From NCBI GenBank assembly GCA_902478715.1, contig CABSMC010000003.1, positions 1 through 64,000 on the forward strand: DNA of 64,000 nucleotides, in the 5' to 3' direction. Position numbers and translations under genes: made by a program. This document shows, piece after piece, positions 60,313 to 64,000 of the stretch. The DNA comes from an uncultured Adlercreutzia sp. (GTDB lineage Bacteria > Actinomycetota > Coriobacteriia > Coriobacteriales > Eggerthellaceae). How positions within the stretch are numbered: position 1 is the stretch's first letter; each line of letters begins with the position of its first letter. The notes under the pieces were generated by a model, which saw only the letters and a list, made by a program, of their open reading frames with translations, ran no database searches and had not been told where the DNA came from.

Positions 60313-61281
60313 GTGGAATTCGCCACCTACTACTTCACGCTTCTGGTTATGCTCGCCTCGGTGCTGGCGGCCGCCACGTGCTTCTCGGCCTACCTGGTGT
60401 CGCGGTCGCGCGCGATGATCCTCGCCTTCGGGGGCTTTCTCTGCTACTTCATCGACGTCGCCTTCATGCTGCAGGACAGCATCGCCGCCGTCGTGCTCGG
60501 CGGTAGCGCGGGGGCCGATGCGGGCTACCTGCTCATGCGCTCGGTGGCCACCATCCTCATCGGCGATGCGTGCCTGACCTTCTTCTGGCTGCTCGTCTGC
60601 GACTTCGTGGGCGAGCGGCGTCGCGGCCTTATGGCGGTGCCTCCCATAGCGTTTCTCATCCTCAGCCTGGGACTGCTCATGGGCGCCGACACGCCGGAGG
60701 GACGCTTCTGGTTCTACTCGCTGCGCATGATCTACGTGTTCTGGATGCTCGGCTTCGGTCTGTTCCGCTATCTGACTTGCCGCGACGAGACGGAGCGAAC
60801 GCGCATGGCCCGAGGCCGGGTGGCCTTCGTCGTCGTGGCGGCGCTGGCGGCACTCGTCGTGACCGAGGATGCGCTGCTGTTCCTCGTACTGCGCACCGAC
60901 GGATTCATGCTGGGGCCTATCCTCATCTCCTCCGAGCGCAACTACGCAGAGAACCTGCTTTTCCTCGTCGGCGCCCTTCTGGCCATCGGCTACGCCGTTC
61001 GCTCGCTGGCCCTGCGCTTCGAGAAGCCGCCGGCCGACGAGAGCGACGAGCGCGCCGCGCGCATCGGCGACAACCTGCTCATTTACGCACGGCGCCACGG
61101 TCTGACCGACCGCGAGAGCGAAGTGCTGCGCCTTATTCTGCAGGGGAAGGACAACCAGAACATCGCCTCGACGCTCACTATCGCGCCGAGCACCGTGAAG
61201 GTGTACGTGCACCGCCTTCTGCAGAAAACAGGGTGCGAGAATCGCCAGGGCCTCATCCAAGATTTCTGGCGGAGCGCCTAG
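60313..61281 (+). CDS. Seven-helix membrane LuxR-type regulator
   Basis: This 322-residue protein has seven hydrophobic helices (about 5-230) followed by a cytosolic LuxR/GerE helix-turn-helix (GLTDRESEVLRLILQGK, then ASTLTIAPSTVKVYVHRLL, about 260-315). One-component membrane regulators of this type are expanded in Eggerthellaceae and probably sense a compound in or outside the membrane. The GTG at 60313 with AAGGAG eight bases upstream is preferred over an earlier ATG. It is divergent from the APC-aminotransferase pair. Confidence 0.88.
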   Translation: MEFATYYFTLLVMLASVLAAATCFSAYLVSRSRAMILAFGGFLCYFIDVAFMLQDSIAAVVLGGSAGADAGYLLMRSVATILIGDACLTFFWLLVCDFVGERRRGLMAVPPIAFLILSLGLLMGADTPEGRFWFYSLRMIYVFWMLGFGLFRYLTCRDETERTRMARGRVAFVVVAALAALVVTEDALLFLVLRTDGFMLGPILISSERNYAENLLFLVGALLAIGYAVRSLALRFEKPPADESDERAARIGDNLLIYARRHGLTDRESEVLRLILQGKDNQNIASTLTIAPSTVKVYVHRLLQKTGCENRQGLIQDFWRSA

Positions 61282-61328
61282 CTGCCTAGCCGCCACAAGA
61301 AGGCTGGCACACGGCGCAAGACGCTCCC

Positions 61329-62351
61329 CTACGGAATGAGGTCGTAAGGCATTTCCCGCTTCACCAGATAGAAGATGAGCAGGATGATCACCATCCACGG
61401 CACCCATAGGTAGGCGAGCATAAGGGTGACCGAGCGGGCCGCGTAGAACACCACACGGTAGCCTGTCGTGCGGGGGTGGGTCTCGAAGGTCATGCGCACG
61501 AACGAGCCGCCCGGGGTAGATCCGTCGTGGAACCAGGGGATGACCACTTCCACCACGACAAGCGTGATGAGCGCCAGGCCGTTGATGATAAGGGCGGCCG
61601 TCTGATTCGCCGTCATATCCGGAAACGTCGGCGGGGTCAGACCGGCCACCTCAAAGCCCACGGCCACCGCGCCGTAGGGCACGACCGCCACCAGCCACAC
61701 GATGACGAGGTCGATCCACAGGGCCACGCAGCGGCGCACGAAGCCGGGATGCTCCGTCGGCTCTGCGTCGGCCAGCTGCCCCGGAGGTACCACGCGGCCG
61801 AGCAGCCATGCGCACACCCAGCCGAGGACGGCACCCAGGGTGTTGGTGATCACGTCGTCCACATCGCAGCAGCGGTAGGCGTAGGGGTAGACGCCGAACA
61901 GGCCCGTGAGCTGGGACACCTCGATGAGCAGGGATGCCGATGCGCCCAGCAGCACCGACGGGAGGAAGCGCAGGCGCAAAAGCCGTCCGGCAATGAAGCC
62001 CAGCGGCATGAAGAACACCACGTTGAAGGCCAGCTGGAACACCGCTTTCAGGCCGTCCTTCGCGATATCGTTCATGAAGTTCATCGGGTTGAAGTTGGGG
62101 GCGACGCCGTAGGTGATGCCGAGACCCGCGTCTCCTTGGGGCAACGGGTACAGCGTGAAGCAGCCGAGGCCGCAGACGTAGAGCACCGTGAGGTAGGCCC
62201 CCACGAAGGTGCCGAAGCGCAGCCGCCCATCGCGATGGTAGAGGTAGGCCAGAATCGGCAGCGTGAGCATGAACGATAGCACCGGCCACAACACCAACGC
62301 CGCGGCGAAGTTCTCGCTGTAATTTCCCAGAAAATGCTTGACTGCGTTCAT
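61329..62351 (-). CDS. VanZ-RDD fusion membrane protein
   Basis: The 340-residue protein has a VanZ-like N-terminal domain (about 1-190; TLYPLPQ, FNVVFFMPLGFIAG, EVSQLTGLFGVYPYAYRCCDVDD in outline) and a C-terminal RDD domain (about 205-335; RRCVALWIDLVIVW, GGSFVRMTF). VanZ proteins are tied to low-level glycopeptide resistance or sugar-lipid handling; RDD domains are found in transporters. The combined role is unknown. The ATG at 62351 has GAGGAAA eight bases upstream. Confidence 0.85.
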   Translation of the reverse strand: MNAVKHFLGNYSENFAAALVLWPVLSFMLTLPILAYLYHRDGRLRFGTFVGAYLTVLYVCGLGCFTLYPLPQGDAGLGITYGVAPNFNPMNFMNDIAKDGLKAVFQLAFNVVFFMPLGFIAGRLLRLRFLPSVLLGASASLLIEVSQLTGLFGVYPYAYRCCDVDDVITNTLGAVLGWVCAWLLGRVVPPGQLADAEPTEHPGFVRRCVALWIDLVIVWLVAVVPYGAVAVGFEVAGLTPPTFPDMTANQTAALIINGLALITLVVVEVVIPWFHDGSTPGGSFVRMTFETHPRTTGYRVVFYAARSVTLMLAYLWVPWMVIILLIFYLVKREMPYDLIP

Positions 62352-62616
62352 GGCCGGTTTCCTCGCTCGCCTCCGCGCTCCTTCTCTTGTAAAGCCAGCA
62401 TAACGGACGCGCGAGGGCGACGCAGCAAAGGTGACAGCAAGGTAAGTGAAGTGAATGGAAGCCGTAAGAAGCACCCGGATCCTCCGAAGCGGGCGGCGCC
62501 TCAACGCTCACCTGCGCCTGGACACCTGGGCATAGGTGCATTTGCCCCCGAACGATAGTGGTGCTATGCTGGGGACTTTCTCCGAGCAAATCAAATCCAC
62601 CGTAGAGGAGAGAGCC

Positions 62617-63204
62617 ATGAACATCACCGTATATTGCGGGTCGAACTTCGGCGACAACCCGCATTTCGAAGAGGCCGCCCGCAGCTTGGGCGCCTGGATC
62701 GCCCGCGCCGGGCACACGCTCGTGTATGGCGGCAGCTCGGTCGGACTTATGGGAGCCGTGTCGCGCGCGGCCATTGAAGGCGGCGCGCCCGTTATCGGCG
62801 TGGAACCCGCCTTCTTCATCGAGGCCGGCGTGGCCCAACATGACCTGACCGAGCTTTTTGTCTGCGACACCATGGGCGAGCGCAAGGCGAAGATGATCGA
62901 GCTGGGTGATGCGTTCGTGGCGCTGCCGGGAGGCGTGGGGACCCTCGAGGAAATCTCGGAGATCTTCACTCGCGTGCGCCTGGACATGGGGCCCCACGAG
63001 TGCTTCTTGCTGAATATCGACGGGTTCTACGATCCGCTTCGCCTGTTTTTGGAATCGATGGTCGAGCACCGCTTTTTCGACCAGTGCGACCTCGACCGCT
63101 GCCACTTTCCGCGCTCTGTGGAAGAGCTGGCGCACCTTCTGAACACGGCGGACACGCGTCGCACCATCCGCTGCGACGGCCCGTTGCTGCAGAAAGCAGG
63201 CTAG
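62617..63204 (+). CDS. LOG-family nucleoside-5'-monophosphate phosphoribohydrolase
   Basis: This 195-residue Rossmann-fold protein has GGSSVGLMG and the catalytic PGGVGTLEEISE (about 109-120). LOG enzymes release a base from a nucleoside monophosphate (cytokinin activation in plants); in bacteria the substrate is often AMP or a modified base. AGAGGAGA precedes the ATG at 62617. It is a single gene; the 189 bases after it hold nothing recognisable. Confidence 0.93.
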   Translation: MNITVYCGSNFGDNPHFEEAARSLGAWIARAGHTLVYGGSSVGLMGAVSRAAIEGGAPVIGVEPAFFIEAGVAQHDLTELFVCDTMGERKAKMIELGDAFVALPGGVGTLEEISEIFTRVRLDMGPHECFLLNIDGFYDPLRLFLESMVEHRFFDQCDLDRCHFPRSVEELAHLLNTADTRRTIRCDGPLLQKAG

Positions 63205-63393
63205 AAAGTCGCAGGTGGTCATCCATCCCAGGGAGGCTCTCCGGCATTCCGATTCGCTCAAACAGTCCTCGATGGCATCGAAGGCGACAGGGCTGCTTTC
63301 TCCCCAACGTATACCGCCTCCGATACCATCTGCGGAACTCGCTCGGTCGAAACGCCGGAGAGCCTTTGACAGCCCCGCCCCGAGGCAAGCGCG

Positions 63394-64000
63394 CTAGCCG
63401 ATGACGGTCAGCTGGTACTGGGCCTTCCCCGCTTCCTTCACCTGGTACAGCGTGCTGTCGGCCGCCGCGTAGAGCACCTCGAAGGGCATCGGCGGCGTCA
63501 GGCAGCAGGCCGCGCCGACGCTGATGGTGGGCGCCGCATGGTAGGCCGGGTCGATGACCTCATCGGTGGCGCGCTGGCCGGCGAACGGCCCGCGAGCCAA
63601 ATGCTCCAGCACACGATCGGCGGCAGGACCCGGCGCCAAGCCCGGAGCGAAGATAAGGAACTCGTCGCCCCCGATGCGGGCCACGATGTCCTCCTTGCGC
63701 ATGACCTGCGACAGGAAGATGGCCAGCTTCTTCAAAACGTAATCGCCCTCGGGGTGCCCGTAGGCATCGTTCACGGCCTTGAAGTCGTCCACATCGACGA
63801 CGATGAGCATGCACGCGCGGCTTTCGGTGCGCAGCGCCGTCTCGATGCGATCGAGGGCGGCGGCGCGGTTGTACAGTCCCGTGAGGCTGTCGCGCTCGGC
63901 CTTGCGCCGAAACTGGCTCTCGCGCAGAGCCGCCTCGCTCGTGTCCAGCAAACGGCCGACATGGCGCACCGGACCGCCCTCCTCGTCGTAGAGGACCACC
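63394..64000 (-). CDS. GGDEF-domain diguanylate cyclase, 5' part outside window
   Basis: The visible 201 residues hold a GGDEF domain with intact catalytic motif RIGGDEFLIF (about 107-116) and the substrate-binding region DSLTGLYNR. Such domains make the second messenger c-di-GMP. The sequence before residue 35 (EGGPVRHVGRLLDTSEAAL) looks like the end of a PAS sensor domain. The gene continues beyond base 64000, so its sensor part is not seen. Confidence 0.9.
   Translation of the reverse strand, partial: VVLYDEEGGPVRHVGRLLDTSEAALRESQFRRKAERDSLTGLYNRAAALDRIETALRTESRACMLIVVDVDDFKAVNDAYGHPEGDYVLKKLAIFLSQVMRKEDIVARIGGDEFLIFAPGLAPGPAADRVLEHLARGPFAGQRATDEVIDPAYHAAPTISVGAACCLTPPMPFEVLYAAADSTLYQVKEAGKAQYQLTVIG

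Overview
This window is high-GC bacterial DNA that fits the class Coriobacteriia, most likely family Eggerthellaceae (relatives of Eggerthella, Gordonibacter, Adlercreutzia, Slackia). The pointers are inference from gene content: Tat-exported molybdopterin reductases with four-cluster ferredoxin partners, Tat-exported FAD reductases each beside a LysR regulator, a seven-helix membrane LuxR protein, menaquinone genes, and an NRMT-type Mg2+ transporter like the one characterised from Eggerthella lenta. Base 1 is a physical contig end: bases 4-36 are an Illumina Nextera adapter, so the first gene (ispE) is cut by the assembly. The last gene (GGDEF) is cut by the window edge.

Layout. 0-4 kb: ispE-tadA, tRNA-Ser(TGA), citrate synthase, tRNA-Arg(ACG), with unusual repeats in the gaps. 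4-7.6 kb: a PRC/MgtE-N/CBS protein co-transcribed with an NRMT-like Nramp transporter, then an Rrf2 regulator. 7.7-11.5 kb: NhaC antiporter, SSS symporter, and a small His/Cys repeat protein behind a palindromic operator. 11.8-16.4 kb: menaquinone operon menF-menD-menH. 16.7-18.8 kb: a small accessory patch with a frameshifted gene, a gene remnant, and a Panacea-antitoxin/toxSAS-toxin pair. 18.9-23.7 kb: ACT protein, folE, proline-iminopeptidase-like hydrolase, MscL with a zinc ribbon, MFS exporter, CRP-family regulator. 23.8-27 kb: first molybdopterin reductase (catalytic plus Fe-S subunit), with a palindrome placed at -41.5 of its predicted promoter. 27-33 kb: rlmH, xth, LytR-CpsA-Psr protein with N-terminal repeats, fused MurT-GatD, tRNA-Thr(CGT). 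33-35.7 kb: UvrA paralogue. 35.8-41 kb: second molybdopterin reductase (DmsA/DmsB/NrfD types) plus a small twin-motif Cys/His membrane protein and a four-helix membrane protein. 41-50 kb: three LysR regulators, two Tat FAD reductases, an NTF2-like lipoprotein and an autoregulated-looking Fic protein. 50-55.5 kb: AlbA-type regulator, MATE exporter, HipA-like kinase, azoreductase, DUF488. 55.8-64 kb: uracil permease, aminotransferase plus APC transporter, membrane LuxR, VanZ-RDD fusion, LOG hydrolase, GGDEF protein.

Together the genes describe an anaerobe that makes menaquinone and passes electrons to exported molybdenum and flavin reductases, each under its own regulator (CRP, LysR). No CRISPR array, rRNA gene, prophage or intact insertion sequence was seen. 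The items most worth following are the PanA-toxSAS pair, the NRMT with a detached MgtE-type sensor, the small H-x4-C repeat protein with an operator shared with a distant gene, the twin CX4CH membrane protein, the triple-half-site operator in front of fic, and imperfect tandem repeats that begin at the stop-codon end of gltA, menH and the MATE gene.
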